Below, one piece after another: positions 1-10,009 of a DNA stretch of 64,000 nt. The notes below the pieces were generated by a model, which was given only the letters and a program-made list of their open reading frames with translations, was not told the origin of the DNA and did no database searches. The stretch is taken from contig NZ_VJZZ01000022.1 in assembly GCF_009659535.1 (NCBI RefSeq), forward strand, positions 29,715 through 93,714, given 5' to 3'. The stretch is from Aggregicoccus sp. 17bor-14. Lineage in GTDB: Bacteria > Myxococcota > Myxococcia > Myxococcales > Myxococcaceae. A program made the translations under genes and the position numbers. Numbering within the stretch: the first letter of the stretch is position 1; the number at the start of each line of letters is the position of its first letter.

Positions 1-489
1 ATCTCCACCTTCCAGCCGCGCGCCTCGCAGTAGCGCGTGTACATGCGCAGCAGCATGGCGGCCCAGTCCATGGAGTCGGTGCCGCCGGCGCCGGCGTTGA
101 TCTCCACGAAGCAGCTGTTCGCGTCGTTCTCGCCGGAGAGCATGCGGGCGAGCTCCAGCTTGCCGAGGTCCGCCTCCACGGGTGCGAGGCTCGCGTCGGC
201 CTCCTGCAGGCTCGCCTCGTCTCCCATCTCGGTGCCCAGCTCGAAGAGCACCTTCGCGTCGTCGAGGCCGCGCTGCACGCGCTCCACCGCACCCACGCTC
301 GCCTCCAGGCCGTTCTTCTCCTTGAGCAGCGCCTGCGCCTTGGTGTTGTCGTCCCAGAAGTTGGGCAGCGTGGACTCGCGCTCGATCAGCGCGATGCGGC
401 TGCGCTTGCGGTCGAGGTCAAAGATACCCCCGGAGCGCGTCCAGCCGCTCCCGAAGGGCTTCGATTCGCTGAAGGGTGTCGTTGGCCAT
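1..489 (-). CDS. prfB: Peptide chain release factor 2 (RF2), 5' part, programmed +1 frameshift
   Basis: RF2 recognises UGA and UAA stop codons and triggers peptide release in the ribosome. The gene starts at ATG 489; a 23-codon zero frame ends at an in-frame TGA at 420-418, and translation continues in the +1 frame (DLDRKRSRIALIERESTLPN) to the window edge. The last visible residues, AGGTDSMDWAAMLLRMY, match the conserved RF2 segment. About 160 of roughly 365 residues are visible; the GGQ motif domain lies outside the window. The gene lies 47 nt downstream of the DUF4105 gene on the same strand, so they may be co-transcribed. The internal stop is the normal autoregulatory device of this family, not a mutation. 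Confidence 0.95.
417..433 (-). promoter_or_regulatory. RF2 programmed frameshift signal
   Basis: On the minus strand the sequence reads CCGGGGGTATCTTTGAC. It combines an internal Shine-Dalgarno-like GGGGG, the slippery CTT and the TGA followed by C, the same arrangement as in Escherichia coli prfB. Low RF2 lets the ribosome slip by one base at CTT and make full-length RF2; high RF2 causes termination after 23 codons. Confidence 0.93.
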
Positions 490-536
490 GGTCGGTGGGT
501 CCTCTTGGAGGAAGTGCGAAGAAGGAGTGAAGAGGC

Positions 537-1844
537 TCAGGAGGCGCGCGGCGCAGAGGGCGCGAGCGGCTCGGCCTCGGCGGCGCTGCGGCGCGCCGGG
601 GCGAAGAGGAGGAAGCCCGCGGCGCAGCCCAGCGAGATGGGCAGGATGAGGGCGATGAGGCGCCAGTTGTCCTGGTCGAAGCGGGGCAGCACCTTGAGCA
701 CGAGCCCCAGCACGCCCGTCACCGCGAGCGCCGCCCACACCGCGCGCAGCCGCGCCCAGGTGCGCGGGTTCTTCCCGCGCGCGAGCGAGATGCCCAGCGG
801 CAGCGCGAGCAGCGTGAGGGGATTGGCCAGCAGCAGGTTCTCGTTGCGGTGCGTGACCGTGTGCTCGGTGAAGAGCCACATCAGCATCAGGAGCAGCCCG
901 GGCAGCCCGAGCACGAAGCCGAGCAGCGCCTGCTGCAGCCCCAGGCTCACGCGTGCCCAGCGCGCTCCGGCGCGCGCGCGCTGCGCGAGGCCCAGCGCCA
1001 CGAGGCCCAGCGCCACCCCGAGCGCGAGCACCCAGGGGCCGTAGGCAGGGGGCTCCTCGGGCGTGGGGCCGTGGTGCTTGGACGTATGGAAGCGCACGTC
1101 GCGCGCGACGAGGGGGCTGCCGTCCGGGTAGCGGAAGGCCTCGACCTGCTTCTCCAGCTCGTCCGGGAGGAAGGCCTCCTCCCAGCGGGTGATGGGCTGG
1201 TCGATCTCGTCGTTCATCCAGAAGTCGAGCAGCAGGCTCATCGGTGCGAACACCGCGGTGTAGCGCCGGGTGTGGCCGCGCAGCGTGAGGCGCGCGGGGG
1301 CCGACTGCGCCTGGTGGAAGAGCCCGCCCGTGGCGAGGTCGATGCCGTCGCGCAGCCGCGTGGAGCAGTTGTCGTTGTAGTGGTGGTACAGGTACTCGCG
1401 GTTCTGCGGCAGCACGTTCTGCGCGAGCGCGCGCGCGAGCACCAGCCGCTTTTCCGGAGGCAGGTTCAGCTCCTGGATGCGCACGTCGCGGTCGAGCATC
1501 CGGTAGAGCCGGTAGGTGCCCAGGGCGCTCGCCTCGCCGACCCAGAACTCGAGCCGGCCCATGAGGAAGCGGGCGAGCATGCGGCCGTCGAAGGTGAACA
1601 TCCCGTAGTTGTACAGGCGCTCCTGGTTCAGCCGGCGGTCCGTCACCACGAGCGAGCCGTGGCCGAACCACGAGGGGATGTCGTCACCCGGCCCGAAGGT
1701 GACGAGCGAGATGGTGAGGTCCTCGGGGCGGCTCTGCCCGGTGGCCCAGGGCGGCAAGGGGACGCCGTCGTCCTCCTGCGCGCGGGCAGGGGCCGCGGCG
1801 AGGGCGAGCAGCAGGGCGAGAGGCAGGAGGGTTGCGCGCAGCAT
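537..1844 (-). CDS. DUF4105 (Lnb N-terminal periplasmic domain) membrane protein
   Basis: This is a 435-residue envelope protein of unknown biochemical role. A signal peptide covers residues 1-22 (hydrophobic core, then PARAQ). The DUF4105 domain follows at about 40-210, with the conserved WFGHGSLVV and YNDNCSTRLRDGID segments, whose His, Asn and Cys are the likely functional residues. From about residue 270 the protein has around five hydrophobic helices, so the N-terminal domain would sit in the periplasm on a membrane anchor. It precedes prfB in the same direction. The family assignment rests on the two motifs and on the domain layout; the function is not known. Confidence 0.8.
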   Translation of the reverse strand: MLRATLLPLALLLALAAAPARAQEDDGVPLPPWATGQSRPEDLTISLVTFGPGDDIPSWFGHGSLVVTDRRLNQERLYNYGMFTFDGRMLARFLMGRLEFWVGEASALGTYRLYRMLDRDVRIQELNLPPEKRLVLARALAQNVLPQNREYLYHHYNDNCSTRLRDGIDLATGGLFHQAQSAPARLTLRGHTRRYTAVFAPMSLLLDFWMNDEIDQPITRWEEAFLPDELEKQVEAFRYPDGSPLVARDVRFHTSKHHGPTPEEPPAYGPWVLALGVALGLVALGLAQRARAGARWARVSLGLQQALLGFVLGLPGLLLMLMWLFTEHTVTHRNENLLLANPLTLLALPLGISLARGKNPRTWARLRAVWAALAVTGVLGLVLKVLPRFDQDNWRLIALILPISLGCAAGFLLFAPARRSAAEAEPLAPSAPRAS

Positions 1845-1944
1845 GGTCGGAGGGCGTCCCTATCACGCCCGGGGGGTCGAAGCAGAAGACAACGCGGACG
1901 CGGGGGACCCGGCTTCCCGCGGCCGTGGGGGCCCGGACGAGCGC

Positions 1945-2841
1945 TCAGACGAGCCGGGCCCGCCGCTGCTTCAGGGGCACGCCGTCCGCCACCATGCCCC
2001 GCCCGCCGAGCAGCCGCTCCTCGAGCGAGGCCATGCGCCGCGCCTCGGCCGGCTTCTCGTGGTCGTGCCCGAGCAGGTGCAGGATGCCGTGCGCGAGGTA
2101 GCGCGCCATCTCCACGTCCAGCGAGCGCTCGTACTCCTTCGCGTTGCGGCGCGCAGTGTCGATGGAGATGACCACGTCCCCCAGCAGGCGCGGGCCCGGC
2201 ACGCCCTTGGGCGCCTCCCCCGCGGGGAAGCTGAGCACGTCCGTGGCCTTGTCCTTCTTGCGCCAGGTGCGGTTGAGGCGGCGGATGGCGCGGTCGCCCA
2301 CCAGCGAGAGCGAGAGCTCGCAGTCCTGCAGCTCGAGCCGGTCCAGGTACTGGCGCGCGAGCGCCTCCAGCGGCTCCGCGTAGCGCTCGCCCTGCGCGTG
2401 CGCCACCTGCACGGTGACGTGATTGGCGCCCGGGTCCTTCCTGCGCGCGGCCTTTGCGCGAGGCGCGGGCTTCGGCTCGGGCTCCTCCTCCGGAGCCTCC
2501 ATGTGCGCGAGCTGCGGGAGGAAGGCCGGGGCGCAGACGGAGAAGTAGTCGCAGGCCACGCCGGCGTCATTGCGGTACACGACGCGCTTGCCGCGCGGCA
2601 CCAGCCCCACCTCCCCTGCCCCGATGCGCTCGCGCTTGCCCTCGATGACGAGGGTGAGCTCGCCCTCGAGCACCATCACCACCTCGTCGAACTCGGGCGT
2701 CTGCGCGGGCTCGGCCCAGCCGGGCGGCGCGTTCATGCGCGCGACGGACACGCTGGAGGTGGCGGTGGTGGCCTGGCCCACGAACTCCTCGATGCGCTTG
2801 CCATCGTCACGCGGGATGATCTTGCCCTTGCGCAGTCTCAC
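1945..2841 (-). CDS. ybeY: Cupin domain fused to endoribonuclease YbeY
   Basis: The 298-residue protein has two parts. Residues 1-115 form a cupin of the ethanolamine-utilisation EutQ-like type (PEFDEVVMVLEGELTLVIEG, then GEVGLVPRGKRVVYRN). Residues about 140-298 are YbeY, the zinc-dependent endoribonuclease used in 16S rRNA 3' maturation and late 70S ribosome quality control. Its metal motif HGILHLLGHDH is intact, as are the preceding KATDVLSFP and LGDVVIS segments. A Glu/Pro/Ala/Lys-rich linker joins the parts. The GTG start at 2841 has AGAGGA upstream. YbeY is normally about 150 residues, so the fusion is unusual. It sits directly after the PgpH and PhoH genes, the usual phoH-pgpH-ybeY neighbourhood. 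Confidence 0.88.
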   Translation of the reverse strand: MRLRKGKIIPRDDGKRIEEFVGQATTATSSVSVARMNAPPGWAEPAQTPEFDEVVMVLEGELTLVIEGKRERIGAGEVGLVPRGKRVVYRNDAGVACDYFSVCAPAFLPQLAHMEAPEEEPEPKPAPRAKAARRKDPGANHVTVQVAHAQGERYAEPLEALARQYLDRLELQDCELSLSLVGDRAIRRLNRTWRKKDKATDVLSFPAGEAPKGVPGPRLLGDVVISIDTARRNAKEYERSLDVEMARYLAHGILHLLGHDHEKPAEARRMASLEERLLGGRGMVADGVPLKQRRARLV

Positions 2842-2874
2842 GGAGGTCCTCTCGGGGAAAAGCGTGTGCCCGCG

Positions 2875-5367
2875 CTAGCTGCCGGAGCTGCGCGGGCGCG
2901 GGTCGTTGCTGGAAGTGGGAGCCGCCGTGGAGCCCACGCTGCGGGTTTCCGCCACGCCGACCGCCGGCGCCTTGAGGCCCGCGGCCACCGCGCCCGCGGG
3001 GTACACGGGGCGCGCGTGGTAGATGCCCTCCAGCGTGTGCAGGAACGAGCGCTGGATGAGGTGCAGGTCCTTGAGCGTGAGGTCGCACTCGTCGAGCTGC
3101 CCCTCGGAGAAGATCACGTTGATGATCTTCTGCACCTGCGCGTGGAGGCGCTGGGGCGTGGGCTCGGGCAGGGCGCGGCAGGAGGCCTCCACCGCGTCCG
3201 CGATCATCACCAGCGCGGCCTCGCGGAACTGCGGCTTGGGGCCCGGGTAGCGGTAGATGCTCTCGTCGAGCGGGGGCGCGCCCTCCTTGCCCTCCTGCTC
3301 CTTCTGCGCCTTGTGGAAGAAGTAGCCCACCAGCCGCGTGCCGTGGTGCTGGGGGATGGCGTCCGCCACCAGCTTGGGCAGCCGGTAGTGGCGCGCCATT
3401 TCCAGGCCCTCGGTGACGTGGCGCTTGATGATGACCGCGCTCATGGCGGGGGCCATGGCGTCGTGCCGGTTCTCGCCCTTCTGGTTCTCGCCGAAGTAGA
3501 GCGGGTTCCGGCCCTTGCCGATGTCGTGGTAGTAGGCGCACGAGCGCGCGAGCAGCGGGTTCGCCCCGATCGCCTCCGCCGCGTTCTCCACCAGCGTGCC
3601 GATGATGATGGAGTGGTGGTAGGTGCCGGGCGCGCGGACGATGAGCTCCTTGAGCGCCGGGTGGTTGAGGTTCGCGAGCTCCAGCAGCTTGAGGTCCGAG
3701 GCGTAGCCGAAGGTCACCTCGATGAGCGGCGTGAGCGCCATCACCAGCACGGGCACCGCGAGCGTGGTGCCCACGAAGGCGAAGAGCGCGGTGACGAGGC
3801 TCTCGGCGCCCAGGCCCTTGCCCTCGGCGAGCATGAGGCAGAGCACGCACAGGAGGTTCGCCACGCCCGTGGCCACACCGGCGCGGAAGATGCCCACGCG
3901 GTCCTTGGCGCGCGGGATGCGCCAGGCGCCCACGAGCGAGCCCACCAGCGTGTAGATGCCGAAGGCGAGCGAGTTGCCCAGCATCACGCCCACGAGGCAG
4001 GAGAGCACCAGCGCGAAGAGCAGCGCGTGCTCCTCCGAGAGCACGAAGCGCACCAGCATCGCGCCCGCGGCCACGGGGATGGCGAAGTAGAGCGCCTCGA
4101 GCGGCAGCTGGGTGTAGCGGTCCTGCACGGCGTCCGCCACGGACACCCAGAGCTGGATGACGCCGAGCATGCCCACCAGCAACCCGCCCAGCAGCAGCCC
4201 GTCGCGGCGGGTGGGCCGGAAGCGGCGGAACGCGGCGGTGCAGAAGGCGTAGCAGGCGGCGACGATCACCGCGACGAGGCCCGTGCCGCCCACCTGCAGC
4301 TGCAGCAGGTCCACGCGGTCCGTCTGCGCGCGCATCCCCTTGAGCACCACCAGGTGCGTCTCGTTGATGAGCTCGCCGTCCCCGATGACGCGCTGGCCCT
4401 TCTTGATGGAGATGACCGCGTCCTTCACGGCGGCCGCGGCCTGGCGCCTGCGCGCATCCGTCTCGGCGAGGTTGATGGTGAGGTTCGGGCGCACGAGGCG
4501 CTTGGCGAGCCGGAGCACCGCGCGGCGGCGGGCGGCCGGCGCGTCCGGCAGGAGGCTCGCCGGCAGCGAGGCGAAGCGGTCCAGCTCGGCGTAGGTCTCG
4601 GCCACGTCCTGCAGGCGCGGCGACTGCGGGGGCAGCGAGAGCTCGGTGTGCTGGCGCAGGTCGCGCAGCGTGAGGCCCTGCGGCCCCTCGCGCTGCAGCT
4701 CCTGGCGCGTGCCCAGCACGTACGTGGGGGCGCTGGGCCCCTGCGAGTAGGCGCGCTCGAGCAGCGTGAGCGTGGCGGCCTCCACGTCCGGGCTGAAGCT
4801 CGCCGCGCGCAGCGCCTGGAAGTCGTCGGGCTCGAGCCCTTCCGCCTGGCCGAAGAGCTTCGCCTGGAACTCCGCGCGCAGCGCCTCCAGCGCCTCGGGC
4901 TCCAGGCGCTCCTCGCGCGCGCGGGCACCCTTGCGCACGGGGGCCTCGGCGGGGCCGGGCACGCTCGCCACGGCGAGCCGCTCGCGCGCCCCGGCGAAGG
5001 CGCTCTGCACGGCGCGCCGCACGTCCTCGGCGACGGAGGGGCTGTAGTCGTAGACCGGGTGCACCGAGGCGCGCGCCTCGGCGCGGCGCTGGGCGGTCAT
5101 CCCCGCGTGGAGGATCTCGTAGTCGTGCCCCGCCTTGAAGCCCGAGGGGGAGCTGGCGCGGAAGGGGCGCCCGAGGGACTCGGGGCCCAGCGCCGGGATC
5201 TGCTGCGTGTAGAGCCCCGGCGAGATGAAGAAGCCGGCCGCGGCGGACACGAGCGCCAGCAGCAGCAGCTGGGTGAGGAGGCGGTTCCAGCCCGCGTGCA
5301 CCCGGAAGCGGCGAGCGAGGGCGTCCAGGGGGCTGGGCGCTGGCGGTGACGTTTCCGGGTCGGCCAT
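2875..5367 (-). CDS. PgpH-type 7TM-HD phosphohydrolase
   Basis: The 830-residue inner-membrane protein has the layout of PgpH-family enzymes, which in Firmicutes hydrolyse cyclic di-AMP. A transmembrane helix lies near residues 32-52. An extracytoplasmic 7TMR-HDED domain covers about 55-340, followed by seven membrane helices (about 355-560). A cytoplasmic HD domain carries the HDIG motif (SCAYYHDIGKGRNPLYFGENQ), an earlier histidine in YHHSIIIG and a later IPQHHG. The length matches the family. It lies between phoH and ybeY on the same strand, with gaps of 66 and 33 nt. The substrate in this organism is not shown by sequence. Confidence 0.87.
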   Translation of the reverse strand: MADPETSPPAPSPLDALARRFRVHAGWNRLLTQLLLLALVSAAAGFFISPGLYTQQIPALGPESLGRPFRASSPSGFKAGHDYEILHAGMTAQRRAEARASVHPVYDYSPSVAEDVRRAVQSAFAGARERLAVASVPGPAEAPVRKGARAREERLEPEALEALRAEFQAKLFGQAEGLEPDDFQALRAASFSPDVEAATLTLLERAYSQGPSAPTYVLGTRQELQREGPQGLTLRDLRQHTELSLPPQSPRLQDVAETYAELDRFASLPASLLPDAPAARRRAVLRLAKRLVRPNLTINLAETDARRRQAAAAVKDAVISIKKGQRVIGDGELINETHLVVLKGMRAQTDRVDLLQLQVGGTGLVAVIVAACYAFCTAAFRRFRPTRRDGLLLGGLLVGMLGVIQLWVSVADAVQDRYTQLPLEALYFAIPVAAGAMLVRFVLSEEHALLFALVLSCLVGVMLGNSLAFGIYTLVGSLVGAWRIPRAKDRVGIFRAGVATGVANLLCVLCLMLAEGKGLGAESLVTALFAFVGTTLAVPVLVMALTPLIEVTFGYASDLKLLELANLNHPALKELIVRAPGTYHHSIIIGTLVENAAEAIGANPLLARSCAYYHDIGKGRNPLYFGENQKGENRHDAMAPAMSAVIIKRHVTEGLEMARHYRLPKLVADAIPQHHGTRLVGYFFHKAQKEQEGKEGAPPLDESIYRYPGPKPQFREAALVMIADAVEASCRALPEPTPQRLHAQVQKIINVIFSEGQLDECDLTLKDLHLIQRSFLHTLEGIYHARPVYPAGAVAAGLKAPAVGVAETRSVGSTAAPTSSNDPRPRSSGS

Positions 5368-5433
5368 GGGACGGACACCCTAGGCGCCGGGCCCCCCCGA
5401 CTCAAGGACGGGGGCTGCCGGGCTGTCAGGGGC

Positions 5434-6480
<1,047 letters not shown>

Positions 6481-6570
6481 CCTGGCGTGTTCCTCCGGCA
6501 GGGCTCGGGCCTCTCTCGACCCAAAGCTAACGACGTCTCTCTAGCGACGAAAGGCGCCGCCTGCAGGAGA

Positions 6571-7746
6571 CTAACGCAAGGGAGGAAGCAAGACGTACTC
6601 CCGACCAGCCAGGCGTCGGTAATGGTACGGCTCCTGCCAGGGGTAGCGCAGGTCCGACTCGGAGAGCAGCCCCGCCTCCACCAGCGCGGGCAGCGCCTCG
6701 GGCAGCCCGCCCCTCTCGAGCCGGAAGACCTCCAGCGCCGCCTCGATGCGGGCGCGCTGGGCGCGGGAGACCAGGCGCTGGGCCGCCGGGTCGGCGAACG
6801 AGCGGGCGGCCGGGGGCGCGAGCCCTGCCCCCTCACCGTGCACGCGCGAGACGACGAGCGCGAGGGTGCCGACCACGGCCACGCTCACCGCGAGCCGGCC
6901 GAGCATCCCGGCGGCCGCGCGCAGCTGGCGCAGCGCCCCGGCGCCGCCCACCGCGGGGAGCCGCACCGTCGGCGCGCGGGCGCGCAGGTGGCCGAGGCTG
7001 ACCAGGTTGCAGAGCGCCTTGCAGGTCTCGAACTCTCCGAGGCAGGCGAGGTCCACCAGCTTGCGCACGGTGCGTCCGGGCCGCACGAGGGCGAAGACGC
7101 GCCGCTCGCTCTCGCCCACCGTGCGCAGCTCGCTGCCGCCCTCCTCGCCGTCCCCGTCTCCGGCTCCGGCTCCGGCTCCGCGCGCCGTGGGCGCGGGCAG
7201 GGGCTGGGCCAGCTCGAAGGTGAGGCCGTCGTGGGGGATGGTGCGCCGGATGACCGGCCACTCGTCCACCATCCGGAAGCCCTCCATCAGCACGCTCTCG
7301 GCGCGCAAGGGAGTGATGGACTCGCTGTCGGGCTCGGCCGCGACGCCCTCCTCGGGCGCGAAGGCGTAGGTGCCGTTCTTCCAGGTGAAGAGGCGGTAGA
7401 GCGTCTCGGTGGCCTGCAGCTGCATCATCTGGCGGAAGCGCTCGGTGGAGAGCGCCCGCTCGGAGACGAGCACGTCGCCGAGGCGCATCAGGGTGCGCCG
7501 CTGCGTCTCCAGCGCCTGCTCCAGCTGGGCCTCGGTGATGAGCTCGGCGCGCACCAGCATGTTGCCGATGAGATCCTTCTTGCGCCGGGTGGTGCTCTCC
7601 GCGCGCACGATGCTGCCGTCGCGGAAGGTGACCTGCACCTCCTGCTCCTTCGCGCGCAGCACCAGCGTGCCGGTCTTCTGCTGCTGGCCGATCAGCTGCA
7701 GGATGTCCGCGATGCCGAAGTCCTTCAGCGTGCCTTGCAGCGCCAT
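6571..7746 (-). CDS. DUF4388 (PATAN) protein with membrane helix and pilin-like C-terminus
   Basis: The 391-residue protein opens with a DUF4388/PATAN domain (MALQGTLKDFGIADILQLIG, then KTGTLVL), a module common in delta-proteobacterial signalling proteins. A helical region resembling the GspE N-terminal type (LIGNMLVRAELITEAQLEQA) and a DUF4388-like second part follow. After an acidic Gly/Ala linker near 225-245 and a winged-helix-like stretch, a single membrane helix lies near residues 310-330. The last 70 residues (RIEAALEVFRLERGGLPEAL, then YPWQEPYHYR) resemble the C-terminal part of GspG-type pseudopilins. The ATG overlaps the stop of the upstream TPR gene (TGATG), so the two are probably translationally coupled. 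The function is unknown. Confidence 0.72.
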   Translation of the reverse strand: MALQGTLKDFGIADILQLIGQQQKTGTLVLRAKEQEVQVTFRDGSIVRAESTTRRKKDLIGNMLVRAELITEAQLEQALETQRRTLMRLGDVLVSERALSTERFRQMMQLQATETLYRLFTWKNGTYAFAPEEGVAAEPDSESITPLRAESVLMEGFRMVDEWPVIRRTIPHDGLTFELAQPLPAPTARGAGAGAGDGDGEEGGSELRTVGESERRVFALVRPGRTVRKLVDLACLGEFETCKALCNLVSLGHLRARAPTVRLPAVGGAGALRQLRAAAGMLGRLAVSVAVVGTLALVVSRVHGEGAGLAPPAARSFADPAAQRLVSRAQRARIEAALEVFRLERGGLPEALPALVEAGLLSESDLRYPWQEPYHYRRLAGREYVLLPPLR

Positions 7747-9854
7747 CAGTGCGTCTCCGGGGCGGGGCGCAGCTGCTGGCGGCGGCGCAGGGAGCGCAGC
7801 GAGAGCAGGTGCAGCGGCACGAGCACGAGCACCAGCAGCGCCACCTTGAGCCCCGCGGGCACCTCGCCGTAGGGCGCGCGCACCAGGCCCTGGGGGCCGG
7901 CCACGCCCAGCAGCAGGAAGAGGAAGAGGAAGGCGTGCAGCGCGCCGCGCACCGGCAGCCCGCTGAGCACGTGGCCCGCGCCGCCCACGAGCGTGCCGGC
8001 GGCGAGCGCGAGCCGCTCCATGCGCGTGCGGTGGCGCTCCACCTCGAGCTCCTTGCGGGCGCGCACCTGGGGGGCCACGAGGCCACGGCGCACGAAGGCG
8101 TTCACGCACTGGCTGCACTGCGCGCCGCGCACGCCCAGCGCGCGGTCGCAGCGGCGGCACACGCTGCGCCCGCAGCGCTCGCAGCCACGGCTCGCCCGGA
8201 GCCGCTCGCCCGCGCTCGCCCAGAGCAGCACCAGCGCTGCCGCGGCCGCGGGCAGCACCGAGGCGAAGGGCCCGCCCCACCCGCCCAGCAGCGCCTGCTC
8301 CAGCTGCGCGCGCACGGCGGCACCCGCGTCCGGCCCGGTGAGCGCGAGGAGCTCGGCTTGCGTGAGCCCCGGGCTGAGCAGCAGCCGGTTCATCAGCAGG
8401 CGCTCGCCCGGGGGCGGCACGCGCCCGAGCAGCGAGGGGTCCAGGCGCTCGGCGGCGGTGAGCGCGGCGCTCGCGCGCCCCGCCGTCTCTCCCACCTGGA
8501 AGTCCGGGAGCAGGGCGGCGCGGCGCTGGTACACCTGCGCGACGTTGAAGGCCGCGGCGGCGAGCGTGGCGTCCTCCTGGCGCGCGCTCTCGTAGAGCTG
8601 GGCCGCGGCCTCGGGGTCGCCGGAGGCGAGGCGGATGTTGCCCAGGTTCGTGAGCACCCGGGGGTCCGCGCTGCGCAGCGCCGCGGCGCGCTTGAAGTGC
8701 GCCGTGGCGCGCGTGAGCTCCCCGCGGCGCGCCTCGTAGCGCCCGAGCGCGAAGAGCTCGGCGAACTGGGCGCGCAGGGCCTCGTCCCGCGCCTGCACCC
8801 GGGCGCCCGCGGCCGCTGCGGCGAGCCCGCCGCGCTCCAGGACGTACACGTCCTCGGCCACGGTGCCGGCGAAGGCCGTCTCGCGCGCGAGCTCACCGGC
8901 GGCGAGCGGGAGCAGCCCGAGCAGCGCGAGCAGTGCGGCGCCCAGCAGGCGCTCGGCGCGCGTCAGGTACAGCGCCACCGCGGCGAAGAGCGCGAGCAGC
9001 AGCGGCACCCAGCCGAGCCGGAAGGCCGCCGGCAGGCCGAGCAGCAGCAGCGCGAGCGCCGCGGACTGCCAGCGCGCGGTGGAGCGCGGGAAGAGGTGGT
9101 GCACGTCGTGCAGCAGGTAGCGCAGCCCGCGCAGGAAGAGCAGCAGCACCACCGCGCTCGCGGCGGCGAGCAGCGCGAGCAGCCCTGCGCCGCCCACGTC
9201 CGCGAGCGCCGGGCGCAGGTAGCGCGGGTCCGCGGCGAGCGCGCGCAGGCCGGCCATCGCCTGCGGTGCGTAGAGCACCACGTCCAGCGGCGCGCGCCGG
9301 GCGTTGCTGCGGGCCAGGGCGAAGTGCACGTAGGGCAGGTCCGGCGCGAGCGAGACCGCGCCCTCGGCGAGCTGCAGCGCGGAGGCCTCGTCGCCGGCGC
9401 GCGCGCGCTGCTCCGCGAGGCGGGAGAGCGCCAGGGCAAAGGGCTCCAGGTCGCTCGCGCCCACGTCCTCGCGCAGCGCGACGAGCGCGCGCAGGGCCGA
9501 CTCCATGGCCGCAGGCTCGCGGGCCGCCTGCACCCGGGTCCACGCGGCCGTGAGCTGCGCGTCGCCCACGCGGGGAGCGACGATCGGAGGCGGAGCCGGG
9601 CGGCCCGACGGGGCGGCGGCAGCCTCGGCGGCAGCGGCGGGCTGCGCCGCGGGCGCCTCGCGGGTGCGGCTCTCGCGGGGGGCCTCGGACGCGGGCTCCG
9701 CGGCGGCTTCGCCCTCCGGCTCCGGCACGTCCGCGCGGCTCGCGGCGTCCGGATCCACCTCTTGCAGGGGGGCGGGCGCCTCCACCTCCTGGGCAGCCGC
9801 GCGCGTCGCCGAGCCGAAGCAGAGGAGGGCCAGGAGGAGGGAGAGGGCGCGCAC
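7746..9854 (-). CDS. TPR membrane protein with zinc-ribbon
   Basis: This is a 702-residue envelope protein of unknown function. A signal peptide covers residues 1-21 (AAAQE cleavage region), followed by a Pro/Ala/Glu-rich segment. Two sets of TPR-like helices flank a block of four or more membrane helices around residues 215-320. The clearest TPRs are near 375-450 (PRVLTNLGNIRLASGDPEAA). A cysteine cluster near residue 580 (CERCGRSVCRRC, then CSQC) should bind zinc. Two more membrane helices lie at the C-terminus. The start is GTG 9854. It overlaps the PATAN gene by one base, so they probably form one operon. It diverges from mazG across 155 nt that must hold both promoters; no clear element was found there. 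Confidence 0.7.
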   Translation of the reverse strand: MRALSLLLALLCFGSATRAAAQEVEAPAPLQEVDPDAASRADVPEPEGEAAAEPASEAPRESRTREAPAAQPAAAAEAAAAPSGRPAPPPIVAPRVGDAQLTAAWTRVQAAREPAAMESALRALVALREDVGASDLEPFALALSRLAEQRARAGDEASALQLAEGAVSLAPDLPYVHFALARSNARRAPLDVVLYAPQAMAGLRALAADPRYLRPALADVGGAGLLALLAAASAVVLLLFLRGLRYLLHDVHHLFPRSTARWQSAALALLLLGLPAAFRLGWVPLLLALFAAVALYLTRAERLLGAALLALLGLLPLAAGELARETAFAGTVAEDVYVLERGGLAAAAAGARVQARDEALRAQFAELFALGRYEARRGELTRATAHFKRAAALRSADPRVLTNLGNIRLASGDPEAAAQLYESARQEDATLAAAAFNVAQVYQRRAALLPDFQVGETAGRASAALTAAERLDPSLLGRVPPPGERLLMNRLLLSPGLTQAELLALTGPDAGAAVRAQLEQALLGGWGGPFASVLPAAAAALVLLWASAGERLRASRGCERCGRSVCRRCDRALGVRGAQCSQCVNAFVRRGLVAPQVRARKELEVERHRTRMERLALAAGTLVGGAGHVLSGLPVRGALHAFLFLFLLLGVAGPQGLVRAPYGEVPAGLKVALLVLVLVPLHLLSLRSLRRRQQLRPAPETH

Positions 9855-10009
9855 GGGGGCGCGAGCATAGGCGAGCGCACCAGGGGCCGGAAAGGGAGCG
9901 CGGCCCCTTCCCTGCCGGGCATGCTAGAGGGCACGGCGCAGGCGGGGCGGCGACTGCCGGGACCCCACATTGTCCCCTGCTCCCGCCCCCACTCCCTCGA
10001 GGTGCCCGC

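Noticed and set aside
1609..5349. Very long plus-strand open frame opposite the DUF4105, ybeY and pgpH genes
   Set aside because: It has no recognisable domain, is rich in His/Arg/Gly/Glu, and is the expected antisense shadow of GC-biased genes with clear homology.
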